A DNA stretch of 64,000 nt from Euonymus europaeus (GCA_963580455.1 OY756957.1:7383001-7447000); one strand, 5' to 3'. Counted from the stretch's first letter, positions 11,039-23,159 are shown. Numbers and translations: made by a program. The notes: generated by a model not told the origin, from the letters alone.

Positions 11039-11900
11039 ATTGGCAAAGAGGAAACGAGAAGTTGTATGGGTTTTGAGAAGGGCGCTGCAATTGTTTGTGA
11101 ATAGAAAACCCTTGATGAACCACGTTTCTTATAGGGGGACTTGGGTGGGATTCTAAATCTGATTTTGCATAGTCTCAGCTATGGAAAGCCAATAGTCACT
11201 ATTGATCAAAAATATCCTTTTGGATACAGGTTAGGTGGTCGAAAAAAATGATGGTCAAGTGTAATTATATTTAAGGTGTATTACCTACTCAAACTAATAT
11301 TTTTGATATAAATAATGCCATTAAAAAACATTTGTATACTTAGAAAGGTTGAAATTAGTGAAAAAATTAAATTGTGAGTTGGAAAATAGTTTCGTTCATA
11401 TTTTTTGGCTGTATAATTACGGCTTTGCTTGGTAATCGATTTTAAAATATTGCATTAAATGTTAGCATATGTTGTTTAAAAATTGTGTGTTAGTTTGAAT
11501 TTTTTTAAACATTGATATATTTACATATGTTGGAATTAGTGAGACAAGAATTGCGAGTCGGAAAAATAAGTAAATTCAATGCCGAGTAACGCTAAAGAAA
11601 AAATTAGTATATTTTAGATAGGTTGAAATCAGTGAGACAAATTAAATTGTGAGTTGGAAAAATATTCCTTTCATATTTGGAAAGATAATTATGTCTTTTT
11701 TAATTATGAATTACAATGTTAGGGCGGCCATTAGGTTAGGTGCAATGATTGGGCTTGGGCCTTGCCTTATTTTTTCTAAGTTAGTTCCTATGGTGGGGTT
11801 TTATATGTGGGTTGTGGTTGTTATAAGGGGATCTTGAAAAAAAACCTAATTTACTTTTCTTTCAGTAGTTTTCTTGCATTCAGTAGTTTTCTTGCATCAA
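11039..11900 (-). promoter_or_regulatory. Upstream region shared with the other MADS copies
   Basis: Blocks here match the 5' flanks of the two other MADS genes. AATGCCATTAAAAAACATT near 11317 pairs with 25102. TTAGTGAGA.AAATTAAATTGTGAGTTGG near 11630 pairs with 25170 and 28600. The last block also occurs twice within this flank, near 11350 and 11630, so a local duplication happened. A reading frame at 11649-11837 has no family match and is not taken as a gene. Confidence 0.5.
11128..11134 (-). promoter_or_regulatory. Candidate TATA box of the first MADS gene
   Basis: The minus strand reads CTATAAG about 90 bp before the ATG at 11038. A TATA-like CATAAATAG sits at a comparable distance (about 95-105 bp) before the two other MADS genes, inside a conserved upstream block. 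Confidence 0.5.
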
Positions 11901-11929
11901 TACTGATAGACGTCTTCACTGGCATCTAT

Positions 11930-13213
11930 TGTGTATCATTTGGTATCCAGATGGTCTTGTGGAGGGGGAAATTCAGCATGAAGTCAAGGTGTGAGGCCTT
12001 CTCCTTTAATTTCCGCCATTGGATTGGCGTGGTTGATGGAGGATTAGGTTACTTGGAAGAGTGGTAAGTCTCATACTAGTAGAACTTTTGCGAAGGTCTT
12101 ACCCAAGGCACAGGAAGCAAAGAACCCGTCCAGGTTGCCGACAGTAAAGATCTTGTCACTAGTACAAATGGCAAAGCGAAAGAAGAAGCAGTTGTGTTAT
12201 AATTGTGATGAGAAATGGGTGGTCGGCCATAAGTGTAAATAGAAGACACTATTTTTGATAGAAGAAGTTGATGGGGGAGGACACGACTTCAGAGACTTCT
12301 TATTCGCTTATTATAGAAGTGGCAATTCAGATAACAAAGCTGGCATTACTTCAGATTTTCATTGAAGCCATGGAGAGATCTGTGACCCCCTAAACCAAGC
12401 GGGTTAATCTTTACATAAAAAATCAACCTCTCAATGCCTTGATTGATTCGGGTAGTACACTTTTTTTTTTTTGCATCCGCAGGTGATAGCCAAATTGGGA
12501 AGCAAATCAAAGGACGAGTCTAATTTGAAAGTGTGCATTGCGGATGGTGGGAAAATGTGTAGTACTGGCCAGGTGTTTGCACCGACAGTTTGTATTCAAC
12601 AATATGCGAGAGTGGGAAATTTCTTTATTTTGAAGCTGGGAGGTTGTGATGTTATCTTGGGCATGGCGTGGTTGAAAAAGCTGGGCACAGTGTTGTGGGA
12701 TTTTGATAATTTATTGATCCAATTTGAGGGTGTGAGTAGGCGTGTGCCCATTACAGGCTAAAACACAAATCCTATTACGTTGATAGAGGCTCCTCAGGCA
12801 GGCAAGTTGTTAAAAGGGTTTGATTCCTTAGGCTTTGTATTGTCCCCTGTTTCAGCTGTCACATTTGAGCACAATTTGTCTCTGAGTGCACATTCTTTTC
12901 AGGTGACTGTTGATAGCTCCTTGGGGTCTTCTCTGCAAGCTCTACTTCATCGATTCCAAAATATTTTTGAGGAGCCTACTGAATTACCCGGTCTGTTTAA
13001 TCAATCATCAAATTCCTCTTTACCGTTATGCCCACTTTCAAAAGGCAGAGATAGAGCGGTTGGTTCAGGAGATGCTTCAAACCAGAATTATTCAGCCTTC
13101 CAACAACCCATTTTCTTCTATGGCTCTGTTAGTTCGCAAGAAGGATGGTTCATGAAGGTTTTATGTAGACTACTGTGCACTTAATCGAGTCACCATCAAG
13201 GACAAATATCCAA
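11930..13213 (+). pseudogene. Gypsy gag end, protease and first part of RT
   Basis: Gag ends with a CCHC zinc knuckle (CYNCDEKWVVGHKC, about 12197-12240). The protease active site reads LIDSGST near 12440-12460, and its flap end VILGMAWLKKLG is near 12652-12687. The RT fingers follow at 12910-13210 with RYAHFQKAEIERLV and SSMALLVRKKDGS, then stop. Several frame changes and stops are present, for example after KKDGS near 13153. The RT sequence is cut at 13213 by the Mutator-like insertion and resumes at 14097. Confidence 0.8.
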
Positions 13214-13222
13214 TTCTTATTA

Positions 13223-14096
13223 GGGTAAATGGTACAGAGCCCCCTAAAGTATGACCTAATTGAAAAAAACCTCCCAAATTATGAAAAACTGGATATAACC
13301 CCCCAGACGTTTGTTGACCGTCTGAGATGACGGTCAACCCACGCGCGTTTAGCTCACTTTTAAAGGGTAAAATGTACAGAGCCCCCTAAAGTATGACCTA
13401 ATTGAAAAAACCCCCCAAATTATGAAAAACTGGATATAACCCCCCAGTTAGCCACCAGGTTCGTGGTTGATGTGAAACCAAGCAGTCCATCATTGGTTTC
13501 ACCTCCACAGATTCATCATGCACTCCACCTCCAGACAGTCCGCCACCAGGTTCACCTCCACATATTCATCTTCACAGTCCACCAGATAATACTGCACCCT
13601 TATTCATGCCAACACCAACAATGGGACATGAAGTAATTCTAGATGTATTTTGGACATGTTGTATGCTGACTTTGACTGTTAGTTTAGTCTCACTGTTATT
13701 GTTATTGTCATTGTCAATACACTCCTATAGTTTAGTCTAATAGCATTTATCCCCCTATGTGGAGGTGAACCTGGTGGCGGACTGCTAGGAGGTGGACTGA
13801 CATGATGAATCTGTGGAGCTGAAACCAATGATGGACTGTTTGGTTCCACATCAACCACGAACCTGGTGGCTAACTGGGGGGTTATATCCAGTTTTTCATA
13901 ATTTGGGGGGTTTTTTTCAATTAGATCATACTTTAGGGGGCTCTGTACATTTTAACCTTTAAAAGTGAGCTAAACGCGTGGGTTGACCGTCATCTCAGAC
14001 GGTCAACAAACGTCTGGGGGGTTATATCCAGTTTTTCATAATTTGGGGGTTTTTTTCAATTAAACCATACTTTAGGGGGTTCTGTACCATTTACCC
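13223..14096. mobile_element. Mutator-like non-autonomous element with about 340-bp inverted arms
   Basis: The element is flanked by identical 9-mers TTCTTATTA at 13214-13222 and 14097-14105; nine bases is the Mutator-superfamily duplication length. Ends are GGGTAAATGGTACAGAGCCC and its inverse. The left arm (13223 to about 13563) pairs with the right arm (about 13757-14096) almost along its full length. Each arm contains the same roughly 70-bp module twice (CCCCCTAAAGTATGACC to GGATATAACCCCCCAG), separated by a segment with a small palindrome around GTTGACCGTC. The loop of about 190 bp is unique. No transposase is encoded. The element sits inside gypsy RT codons. Confidence 0.92.
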
Positions 14097-14105
14097 TTCT
14101 TATTA

Positions 14106-14560
14106 TTGATGAATTGCTAGACGAACTCCATGGTGCTAAATTGTTCTCCACGTTAGATCTTAGGGCAGGTTATCACCAAATTAGAATAGCTGATCATTAT
14201 ATTTTAAAACTCCGTTTCGAACGCACGATGGTCACCTTGAATTTCTCATTATGTCGTTCTGCTTAACGAATGCGCCGGATCCTTTTCAACACCTCATGAA
14301 TATAGTTTTCGTACTTATATTCAAGAATTTGTGATGGTTTCCAGGATGATATTTTAATATATAGCTCTTATTAGGAGCAGCATTTGCATCACTTGGAATT
14401 GGTGTTTTCAAGATTGCAAGAACATCACTTGTTTGTGAAAGCATCAGAGTGCAGCTTTGGGGTTTCCAGAGTGGAGTATTTGGGCAATGTGATTTCAGCG
14501 GAAGGTATGGCAGCGAATCCAGCCAAAATTCAATGCATGTTAGATTGACCCTCACTGGTC
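14106..14560 (+). pseudogene. Gypsy RT, second part
   Basis: RT resumes right after the Mutator-like element: [20 protein letters not shown], then [10 protein letters not shown] at 14107-14195. The catalytic region DDILIYSS is near 14345-14367. VEYLGNVISAEGMAANPAKI follows, ending near 14530. Stops and frame changes occur throughout. The frame is lost at about 14550, where an unrelated repeat begins. Confidence 0.75.
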
Positions 14561-15715
14561 GACAATTTATGATCACAATAAATCTCGACAAGTTTTACTC
14601 AATCAGAAGTTTACGGTCGCAAAGCAGTAACAGTGAAAGGAATCGAATCCATAGGGACTGTTAATAACCAATTATAAAGCAAACAATAGTGCAAACTTAA
14701 ATTAAATTACGAATTCAACAATTAATGAGAGTTAGCTTGGATTTGGCTTTTACCTACATCCACCTTGTGCACACATATCAATTATCAATTACACAAATTA
14801 AGAATTTAACTATGTCAATTGAAAGACTTTGGTCCAGCTCGATCAATTAGACATCCGTAAACAACAATCCTGACTTTGGTCTAGCTCAAGATCTTTTCTT
14901 ATCAAAGACGTCTTGGTTTGGTCTCTCCTAAGAACATTCTAAGATAAGCATCAACACGTGGAAATCGGCAATAGCACAACCTATGATATTAATTTATACC
15001 CAATTAGTTTATGTTCAATGTTCTCTAACCTGAATCGCAAAACAAGTTATTGTTACTTCGTCAAACACCGAGTCATGGCCAGCCGTATATGTTCAACTAA
15101 CAATTCCTAAATATTATGATGTTGATCAGGCATACATAACAATAGGAAATCACAATCAATCCAAAGAACAATGAATTAAATTAGTCTAATCAAGAATCAA
15201 ATTCATGCACAAAGGTTTCGATAGAAGAAAGTACCAAATCCTAGCTAATAAGTAATTAGTTACACATATCCATAATAAAAGGCAACAAATACTCAATATC
15301 AATGTTTGAATCAATGGGGGAAAGAAGGAATCGCCACTCTTGGAATTGCCTCCTCTCTACCCTCTGTGTTCTAGAATTTCTGCAATCAATTTCAGTCCCT
15401 AGGGTTTAGTCTTTTAACCCTAAAGAGACATTGTCCCTACTGCCATGTCAGCCGGCCCGTTTCTGCAAACCTCTCAACTCGCGGTCACGCTGGCTCACTT
15501 TCCACCCAGAATCAACTTTCCCAAATAACTAGCATCCAGCTATACCTATCATTAAATCACACATTTGGACAGTATTTTGTGCTAGAAACCTCATAAAGAT
15601 CGGGTATTTAACATCATAAACGTAAGTGCATTTTGTACTCACCAACTTCAATCACAGCCCTCCAGGATTTTCTTGGTCTTTGGTCGATATAAAATATCAC
15701 AAGTTAAACCTGCAA
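14560..15715. repeat. Unclassified repeat, full copy
   Basis: A non-coding stretch with the landmark GGAATCGAATCCATAGGGAC near 14638. It recurs as GGGTCGAATCCACAGAGACT at 15783. Further colinear matches join 14860-14980 to 16020-16155 (TCTTGGTT..GT, CCTAAGAA, GACAAGCAT, GGCAAT.GCACAACC). The signature resembles non-coding LTR or untranslated parts of plant retroelements, but I cannot assign a family. Confidence 0.5.
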
Positions 15716-16200
15716 TATTGAATACTGACGTGTCTTATCCAATAGCAAGTGTACACATCGTGAGACAGTATGAAAGTGAGTAGGGTCGAATCCACAGAGA
15801 CTGAAGCAATTACCAAGCAAGTAAAATAACAACAACTCAAACAAATTGTAGAAAATTCAGATTATGAAAGACGACAGAACTCAGCCAAATTCTTAATAAA
15901 TCAAATTGGAGAGATCTAGCCTGGATTGGTGTTGTTTTTCTACTGTCACTTAATCACACAATTTAATACACAATCACACAATTTAAAGTTGTCAATCAAG
16001 AGACCTTGGTTCGACTCTCCTAATTCTGACTTTCCTAAGCAACGACTCTGGATTTGGTACAGCCCAAAAAAAAATTCTTATCATAGGAGTCTTGGTTAGT
16101 GTACCCTAAGAATTTCCTAAGACAAGCATATGAATTAGAAAGCCGACAATCGCACAACCTTAAGCAATGGTGTATTACTCAATCAATTATGTTCACAATT
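15716..16200. repeat. Unclassified repeat, second truncated direct copy
   Basis: Direct partner of the start of the 14560-15715 repeat, cut after the CGCACAACCTTA block near 16165. Gypsy RNase H codons begin again by about 16250. Confidence 0.5.
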
Positions 16201-16249
16201 CTCAAATTTGGATCCTATGTAGATTCTTGGGATCCCGAGCTCATACTCC

Positions 16250-17018
16250 TTTACAACAAAAATGGCTTACAAAGTTATTGGGTTATGATTTTTTCGTTGA
16301 GTAAAGTCGTGGCACTGAAAATGTGACGGTAGATGCCTTATCTCGTCGTGGAGATGAGGAGGTAGAATTTGGTACTCGTTCTTGTGATGTACATGATTGG
16401 TTCACAGATCTTAAGAAGGATTTAATGGTGGACTCGTAGATTCCTGAGAGGAAGGCTAAACTACAATAGTCAAATTTTTTGGATAGAGATCATTCTATCC
16501 AGGAAGACATGTTGGTGTACAATGGGCAGCTGGTGCTAAGTCCTACTTCTCCTTGGAGAGAAAAAATATTACACAAACTACATGATATTCTGCTGGCCAG
16601 TCACGAGAATTACAATAAGACAATTTAGCGGGTCCTTTGCACTTTCTATTGGTCGGGAGTTCGACCTTTTTTCAAACAATACATAACAGAGTGTGATGTT
16701 TGTCAACAAAAAAAGTATAAAACTATTCAATATGCTAGATTACTTCAGCCTCTTCCTGTACTAGAGAAAATTTGGGCCGAGCTTACTATGTATTTTGTAG
16801 AGGCTTTACCCATTTCAAATGTGTTCCATTTTGTAGCCATACGACACTCTTTCACTGTTATTACTTTGGCTCAAGTGTTTTTGGATACAGTGATTAAACA
16901 TCATGGGGTACCCAAGTCCATAATGAGTGATCGGGACAAAGTGTTTGTGAGTAAGTTTTGGAAGGAGCTCTTTCGATTGCAAGGAACTCAATTAAAAAAT
17001 GAGTTCAAGGTATCATAA
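16250..17018 (+). pseudogene. Gypsy RNase H end and integrase
   Basis: QKWLTKLLGYDFFVE near 16257-16302 and VTVDALSRR near 16323-16349 mark the end of RNase H. The zinc-binding H2C2 region includes CDVCQQKKY near 16693. The integrase core is open at 16788-17018 with YFVEALPISNVF and then DTVIKHHGVPKSIMSDRD. The core ends abruptly near 17005, without the C-terminal domain or chromodomain. Stop codons precede it. Confidence 0.78.
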
Positions 17019-17830
17019 TTTATAAATTAAATTGTCATTAATTTTATTTATAAATTAGATATCAATTTTCTTAACATTTAGAGTTAAATAAGTATTTAAT
17101 ATATAGCTCAAAATATGTTTTGAGATCATTGCAATTATTTAGTGGAGCGAATTGTAATTTACCAAAATAAGAAAGGTAGATTATGTTAGTCCGAATTTTA
17201 AATTTGGTATTAAGTTGAAACAAATTTGCTATGAGGTCCCTATTGTGCCGCTATATAAAGGAATCTTAGTGTCTGGGGTTTATACTTTTTTGGAGAACCT
17301 AAAAAACAAAACCCAAAACCCTAAGTCAAAAGCCCTCACATCTGAGTTCGACTTCCTGAAATGAGGTCGCACAACGTAAGACATCTAGCCTCGAGTTTTT
17401 TATGTGTGTGTGTTGTGTTTGGTTCGTGATCAGAAGGATCTGTTAGGTTCGTGATTAACAGGAGCTGTTCAACTCGTGATCAAGTTCCTATAGTCGTGTG
17501 ATTCATAAACGAAGAAGAATAGGTCATTCACTTTTACTCTCTTTTTTTGCAGTATTTGAACCAAGATCAAACCAGAGATATCTTGAAGGTAAACATCTAG
17601 ATTGATGTGTTAAAATCAGATAAAAAAAATTAAATCTGGCATTTCATGTGCTCTGTCAATCAGAGCATCCTCTTGGTCATTCCACTACGTACCTTCACTA
17701 ATGACCTAATCTTTTATGTGTAAGACGATCTCTACACACCAAATCATTTACTATATGGAATATTTGAAAATATGCACACAACATTATATTTTAGAAAAAT
17801 AAGTTTTCATTGGAAAGGAATAAATACTTT
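17019..17830 (+). other. Probable LTR or leader fragment of a retroelement
   Basis: No coding match. It contains a TATA-like CTATATAAAGG near 17261 and a T-rich leader with TTTTTTTGCAG near 17545, like an LTR promoter followed by an untranslated leader. I could not find a second LTR copy, so the assignment is weak. Confidence 0.3.
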
Positions 17831-17839
17831 TATTAATCT

Positions 17840-18551
17840 CAGGCTTGACATTCCTACTCATCTCAAGCGGACAAGGGTTATCTCTATCGTTACCTGATCA
17901 ATAAGTATATCAACTTTGCTAATTTTCCCTCTTCTTATAAACATTTTCTTTACTCCATATGTGTTCATCATAACCTACTAGATTTTTCGATCATGGCAGT
18001 TGAGTATCTAGAGTGGTTAAATGCTATGGAAAAGGAGATCATATCCTTGGAAGCAAATTGCACTTAGAGATTGGTTTCCCTTCCATGGTAGAAGGATCTA
18101 TTGAGAATTATAAATTACGATTAGTGAGACAAAAATTCAATCAAAATGAAGGATATGATTATAATGGAACATTTTCTCCCATTGTTAAGATTGTTACCTT
18201 CAAAATTTTCTTGGCAATAACATGTGCTTGCAAATGGGAGGTACGACATCAATTATATGTGCACAATGCTTTCCTTCACGGTGACTTATATGAGGAAGTA
18301 TATATGCATCCTCATCTTGGATATTATCAGCAGTTCAATAGATTGGTTCACAATTTGAAGAAATTACTTTATTATTTGAAACAAGCTTTGATGGAATGAG
18401 AAAATTTTCTCCGCTATTCTTGCTTTCAATTGTAATCAGTCTTGAAATGATTATTCCATATTAAAGATATGATTATTAGTGGGGAAGATTCTGAAATGAT
18501 TGTAGCTGTGAAGAAATATCTCCAATCATGTTTCAAAATCAAGGACCTTAA
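17840..18551 (+). pseudogene. Old copia RT, part left of the nested copia
   Basis: Codons at 18100-18395 read as copia RT: KIVTFKIFLAITCACKWEV, then NAFLHGDLYEEVYMHP and LYYLKQALM. At 18440-18551 the codons end KDL. The frame is interrupted at 18551 by the younger copia element and continues after 23159. Confidence 0.75.
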
Positions 18552-18823
18552 TGTTGAAAACTAAACATGATTTTTCAAAAAAATAAATAAATGTGGTTTT
18601 GGAGTTCTCTAGAAGTGAGGAAACTCGAGGGATTTTTTTTATGAAAGTTTTTGTGGATTAATTGTTGTTTTGATCTATGTATCTAGAATTATCTCTTAAG
18701 TATTATAAATACCACATTGTAATCCTTGTTTTAAGTTAAGAGAAAAATCAGAGATCTTGAGTTCCTTTTCCTACTTGTGTGAGTTTAAGATTTTGGAAGT
18801 ATGCTAATATATTTGCTCCAACA
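18552..18823 (+). repeat. 5' LTR of the nested copia
   Basis: Begins TGTTGAAAAC and ends CTCCAACA, 272 bp. A TATA-like stretch (AGTATTATAAATACC) lies near 18698, followed by the presumed transcribed part. Confidence 0.92.
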
Positions 18824-18841
18824 AATTCGTATCAGAGCCGT
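18824..18841 (+). other. Primer binding site
   Basis: AATTCGTATCAGAGCCG directly follows the LTR. It fits the copia use of initiator methionine tRNA (consensus TGGTATCAGAGC), with its first bases changed. Confidence 0.75.
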
Positions 18842-18846
18842 TGGTT

Positions 18847-21800
18847 ATGGCATCAAAGGGAGTAGCATCTATATCCTTTCATTATCCATAACTTATCAAG
18901 TTGAATTATGAGAATTGGGCAATTAGAATGAAGGCCATTCTTGGCTCACAAGAAGTGTGGGATGTTGTTGACAAAGGCTTTGTAGAGCCTCAAAATGAGG
19001 CAAATTTGACTCAAGCCTAAAATAATGCCCTGGAGACAGAGAGGAAGAAAGATCAGAGTGCACTCATTATCATCCATCAAGGATTGGATGAAGAAATGTA
19101 TGAAAATATTGCCAACGAGAATACATCCAAAAAAGCTTGGGATACTCTCTGAAATTCAGTTATAGAAGTGGACAAAGTGAAGAAAGTGCATCTTCAAACT
19201 CTAGGGACTGAGTTTGAAATGCTTTTGATGAAGGATGGAGAATCTATTTCAGATTACTTCACAAGAGTCCAAAACTTAGCGAATCAAATGAAGAGGTTAG
19301 GTGAAACCATTGAAGATGTTCGAGTCATTGAAAAAAAATTGGGGCCTACAAACTCAAAATTTAATCTTGTGGCGGTGGCTATTGAAGAATCCAAGGATTG
19401 GGACACCATGATTGTTGATCAATAAAGTGTTTCACTATGAGGTCATGACGAGAGAATGAATCGTGGCAAGCACGAGCCTATGGAGCAAGCTTTGCAAGGG
19501 AAATTGACCTTGAAATCCAAAGAAGATTCTTTGGATATATTTGAAAAAGGTCAAGTTTGTGGAAGAGGAAAATGACATGGCCGTGGCTGTGGTCAAAGTC
19601 AACGGAGACAAAGATATAAACAAAATCTACCCATGAAACCAGATTTCAAAGAGGCAGAGGCAAAAGGCCTTGGAAAATGTAGAGGAAATTTCTATAATAC
19701 AAGATGAAATGATAAAGCTCAAGTTGAATGTTATTCTTGTGGCAAGTATGGTCATTACTCTTGAGAGTGTTACTCCAAGAAAGAAGAATATGAGATCCAT
19801 TTGGCTAAACTCAAAGAGGATGTAGAAGAGGCAACATTACTCCTTTCTATAAAATATGAGCACAAAGGTGATGAGAATATATGATATCTTGATAATGGAG
19901 CTCACAATCACATGACATGGATAGTAACACAAATTCACGGAACTTGAAACCAGTGTAGCGGGGAATGTGCGCTCTGGAGACAATACAAATGTGAAGATCA
20001 AAGAGAAAGATACAATTTTATTCCAGACAAAATCTGATGGTCATAAGATTCTTCATGATGTTTATTTCATTCCAAAGTTGAAGAGAAATATTTGGAGTAT
20101 TGGGCAATTGCTGGAGAATGGATGTAAAATTATCATGAAATGTCGTTCTCCTTGGCTTTGAGATGTGATTATAAACTTGTTACCAAAGTGAATAGGACTA
20201 ACAACAGGATATTCTTGTTGGATTTACAAAATGTAGAGGCCATGTGTTTGAAAGCTTGTGTTAGAGATCCTTTATGGATTTGGCATATGAGATTTGGCCA
20301 TCTAAATTTTGGAGCACTTAAAGCCTTGGGAGAAAAGAAGATGGTGAAGATCATCCCAACTATTGATCATCCATAGCAATTATGTGAAGCATGCTTACTT
20401 GGAAAACATTCACAAAAGAGTTTCCCGAAGCAATCTCTTTCAAGATCCACTCCAACTTGTTCATTCGGATGTTTGTGGTACTATTAATCCTTCATCACTC
20501 GGTAAAAGTTCCTATTTTATTCTCTTTATTGATGATTATAGTTGGAAGACTTGGGTATATTTTTTAAAGAAGAAGTCTGAAGCTTTTAAAAGTACAAAGC
20601 CTTGGTTGAAAAACAAAGTGGCTTTGAGATTAAGGCTTTAAGAACTAATAGGGGTGGAGAATTTACTTCTAACGATTTTTTTTAGTTGCATGGAATTTGT
20701 TGTCTTATGGCAGTGCTTGCATCCCCCAACAAAATAGAGTAGCCGAGAGAAAGAATCGTACAATTCTGAATATGGTAAGAACTATGTTGAAAAGCTTTTA
20801 TGCCAAATGATTTTTGGGCTGAAGTTGTTGCACGTGTAGTTTATCTTTCAAATCGCAATCCAACAAAGAGCTTGAAGAATGTGACCCCTCAAGAAGCATG
20901 GAGTGGATGGAAGCCTAGGGTATAACATTTGAAGGTGTTTGGATCCATTTTTATGTGAATATTCCTGAGCAAAAAAGATCCAAGCTCGATGATCGAAGTG
21001 AGAAATTTATTTTCATTCGCTATGATGGAAATTCAAATTGTTAAAAGCTGTTCAATCCAATCAATTCAAAAATTGTGACTAGCAAAGATGTGCAGTTTGA
21101 TGAGGAAGCATCAAGGAATTGGAGTTCTCAAGAGGAAGGAACTTATGATTTCTTTCCATATTTTGAAGAAGAAGAGGAGGTTGTTCAAGAAGTTCAAAAT
21201 CTCGTTACTCCTCCAAATTCACCACTTTCATCAATATATACATCTTCTGCAAGTTCGAGTTCAAATACAAGTGTGATACCTTAAGGTTACCGAACAATTA
21301 ATGATATTAATGATGAAACAAACTTATTTTGTTTGTTTACAGATGTTGAGCCAATGAATTTTGAAGAAGTTGTCAAAGAAAATAAGTGGATTCAAGCCAT
21401 GAATGAAGAAATTCAAGCCATTGAAAGGAATGACACTTGGGAAGTAATTTCTCTTCTGAGTGGTTATCAAGCAATTGGAGTCAAATGGGTGTACAAGATC
21501 AAGAAGAATGCAAATGATGAAGTGGAGAGGTACAAGGCAAGGCTCGTTGCAAAAGGGTATAAGCATAGACAGGCATTGATTATGAAGAGGATATTTTCCC
21601 CCCTTGCTCACATGGAGACGATTCGTTTATTGATTTCTCTAACAGCCCAGAACCATTGGAAGATTCATCAATTGGATGCCAAATCTACATTTTTGAATGG
21701 CAATCTTGAAGAAAAATTCTATATCGAGCAACCTATAGGATATGTGATCAAAAACTAAGAAGATAAGGTATTGAGACTAAAGAAAGCTTTGTATGGTCTC

Positions 21801-22880
21801 AAGCAAACACCAAGAGCATGGAATAGTTGAATTGGTAAGTATTTTTGTGAGAATGATTTTTCTAGATGCTCACATGAGTATGCTCTTTATGTGAAAGAGG
21901 TAAATGAAGATTTCTTATTTGCTTGCATCTACGTGGATGATCTTATTTTCACAGGAAATAATCCAAGCATGTTTGAAGAGTTCAAAAGTGCAATGACTCA
22001 AGAATTCGAGATGAGTGACATGGGTTTGATGTCTTATTACTTGGGTATTGAAGTGAAGCAACTAGAGGATGGTATTTTTATCACTCAAGAAAACTATGCA
22101 AGGGAGGTGCTTAAAAGATTCAAAATGCTTGACTGCAAGCTAGTTAATACTTCTATGGAGAGTGGTACAAAACTTTCAAAGATGGATGGTCAGGAATGTG
22201 TAGATCCAACTTTGTTTAAAATTCTTGTCGGAAGTCTAAGGTATTTGGCTTGCACAATACCTGATATCTTATTTGCAGTTGGCATAGTAAGTCATTTCAT
22301 GTAAACCCTTTTTGAGCTTCACATGAAAGCAGTCAAGATGATTCTTCGTTACCTTAAAGGTACTCTTGATTATGGAATCCTTTATTCTTTTTCAGAAGAA
22401 TTTAATTTGATGGGTTTTTGTGATAGTGATTTTGTTGGAGATATTGATGATAGAAAAAGCACTACTGGGTTTGTGTTATTGGGAAAGAATGCAATTTCTT
22501 GGTGTTCGAAGAAGCAGCCTATAGTCACATTATCTACTTGTGAATCTGAGTATGTTTCAGCTACTTCTTGTGCTTAGTCGTGCTATTTGATTGAGAAGAT
22601 TGTTGAAAGAGCTTCATCTAGAGCGAGTTGAAGCCACAGAAATTATGATTGATAACAAGTGAGCTCAATATTTAGCAAAGAATTCAGTACTTCATGATCG
22701 AAGCAAGCATATTGACACAAGGTTCTATTTCATTCGAGAATGCATTGCTAATAAAGAAGTTGATCTGAAGTTTGTGAAGTCCTCGGATCAAGTGGTGGAC
22801 ATATTTACCAAACCACACAAGCATGATATTTTCCAGAAATTACGAATGATGCTTGGAATTGTGAAGAAATCAAGTTTACG
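18847..22880 (+). pseudogene. Copia gag-pol polyprotein, broken
   Basis: Gag starts at ATG 18847 (MASKGVASISFHYP) and includes ISDYFTRVQNLANQMKRLGE near 19240-19305. The zinc knuckle CYSCGKYGHYS..C is near 19732-19770 and holds a stop. The protease site is YLDNGA near 19888, with Asn where Ser or Thr is usual. The pre-integrase motif IWHMRFGHLNFGALK is at 20278-20322 and the integrase core at about 20430-20940. RT is at 21340-22040 (GVKWVYKIKKNANDEVERY; YVDDLIFTGNN near 21930). RNase H at 22320-22880 shows KSTTGFVLLGKNAISWCSKK. More than ten stop codons or frame changes are scattered, so no complete protein can be made. Confidence 0.9.
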
Positions 22881-22886
22881 AGGGGG

Positions 22887-23159
22887 TGTTGAAAACTAAA
22901 CTTGATTTTCCGTAAAAATAAATGTGGTTTTGAAGTTCTCTAGAAGTGAGGAAACTCAAGAGGTTTTGTTTATGAAAGTTTGTGCGAATTAATTGTTGTT
23001 TTGATCTATGTATCTAGAATTATCTCTTAAGTATTATAAATATCACATTGTAATCCTTGTTTCAAGTTAAGAGAAAAATTAGAGATCGATCTTGAGTTCA
23101 TTTTCCTACTTGTGTGAATTTAAGATTCTAGAAGTGTGCTAATATATTTGCTTCCAACA
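22887..23159 (+). repeat. 3' LTR of the nested copia
   Basis: 273 bp, begins TGTTGAAAAC after the purine tract and ends TTCCAACA. It is colinear with the 5' LTR over its whole length. Confidence 0.92.

Larger units (their letters stand above)
11900..17018 (+). mobile_element. Ty3/gypsy fragment with later insertions
   Basis: The plus strand carries the end of gag, zinc knuckle, protease, part of RT, a remnant of RNase H and the integrase, in gypsy order. No LTR is found at either side. Two later insertions break it: a Mutator-like element (13223-14096) and a repeat pair (about 14560-16200). Most of the RT end and RNase H were lost at the second site. Its protein remnants resemble, but are not identical to, those of the complete gypsy at 46.7-52.1 kb. 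Confidence 0.8.
18552..23159 (+). mobile_element. Complete Ty1/copia retrotransposon nested in an older copia
   Basis: LTRs are 18552-18823 and 22887-23159. The flanking 5-mers are CTTAA (18547-18551) and CTTAG (23160-23164), a target duplication with one difference. A primer binding site (TCGTATCAGAGCC) follows the 5' LTR. A polypurine tract (ACGAGGGGG, 22878-22886) precedes the 3' LTR. Domains are in copia order: gag, CCHC, protease, integrase, RT, RNase H. The LTRs differ at roughly twenty positions plus a few short indels, so the insertion is not recent. Many stops make it inactive. Confidence 0.93.

Noticed and set aside
11649..12067. Overlapping plus-strand frames before the gypsy fragment
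   Set aside because: The second frame runs partly over gypsy gag in a wrong frame. The first has no motif and overlaps the duplicated MADS upstream block.
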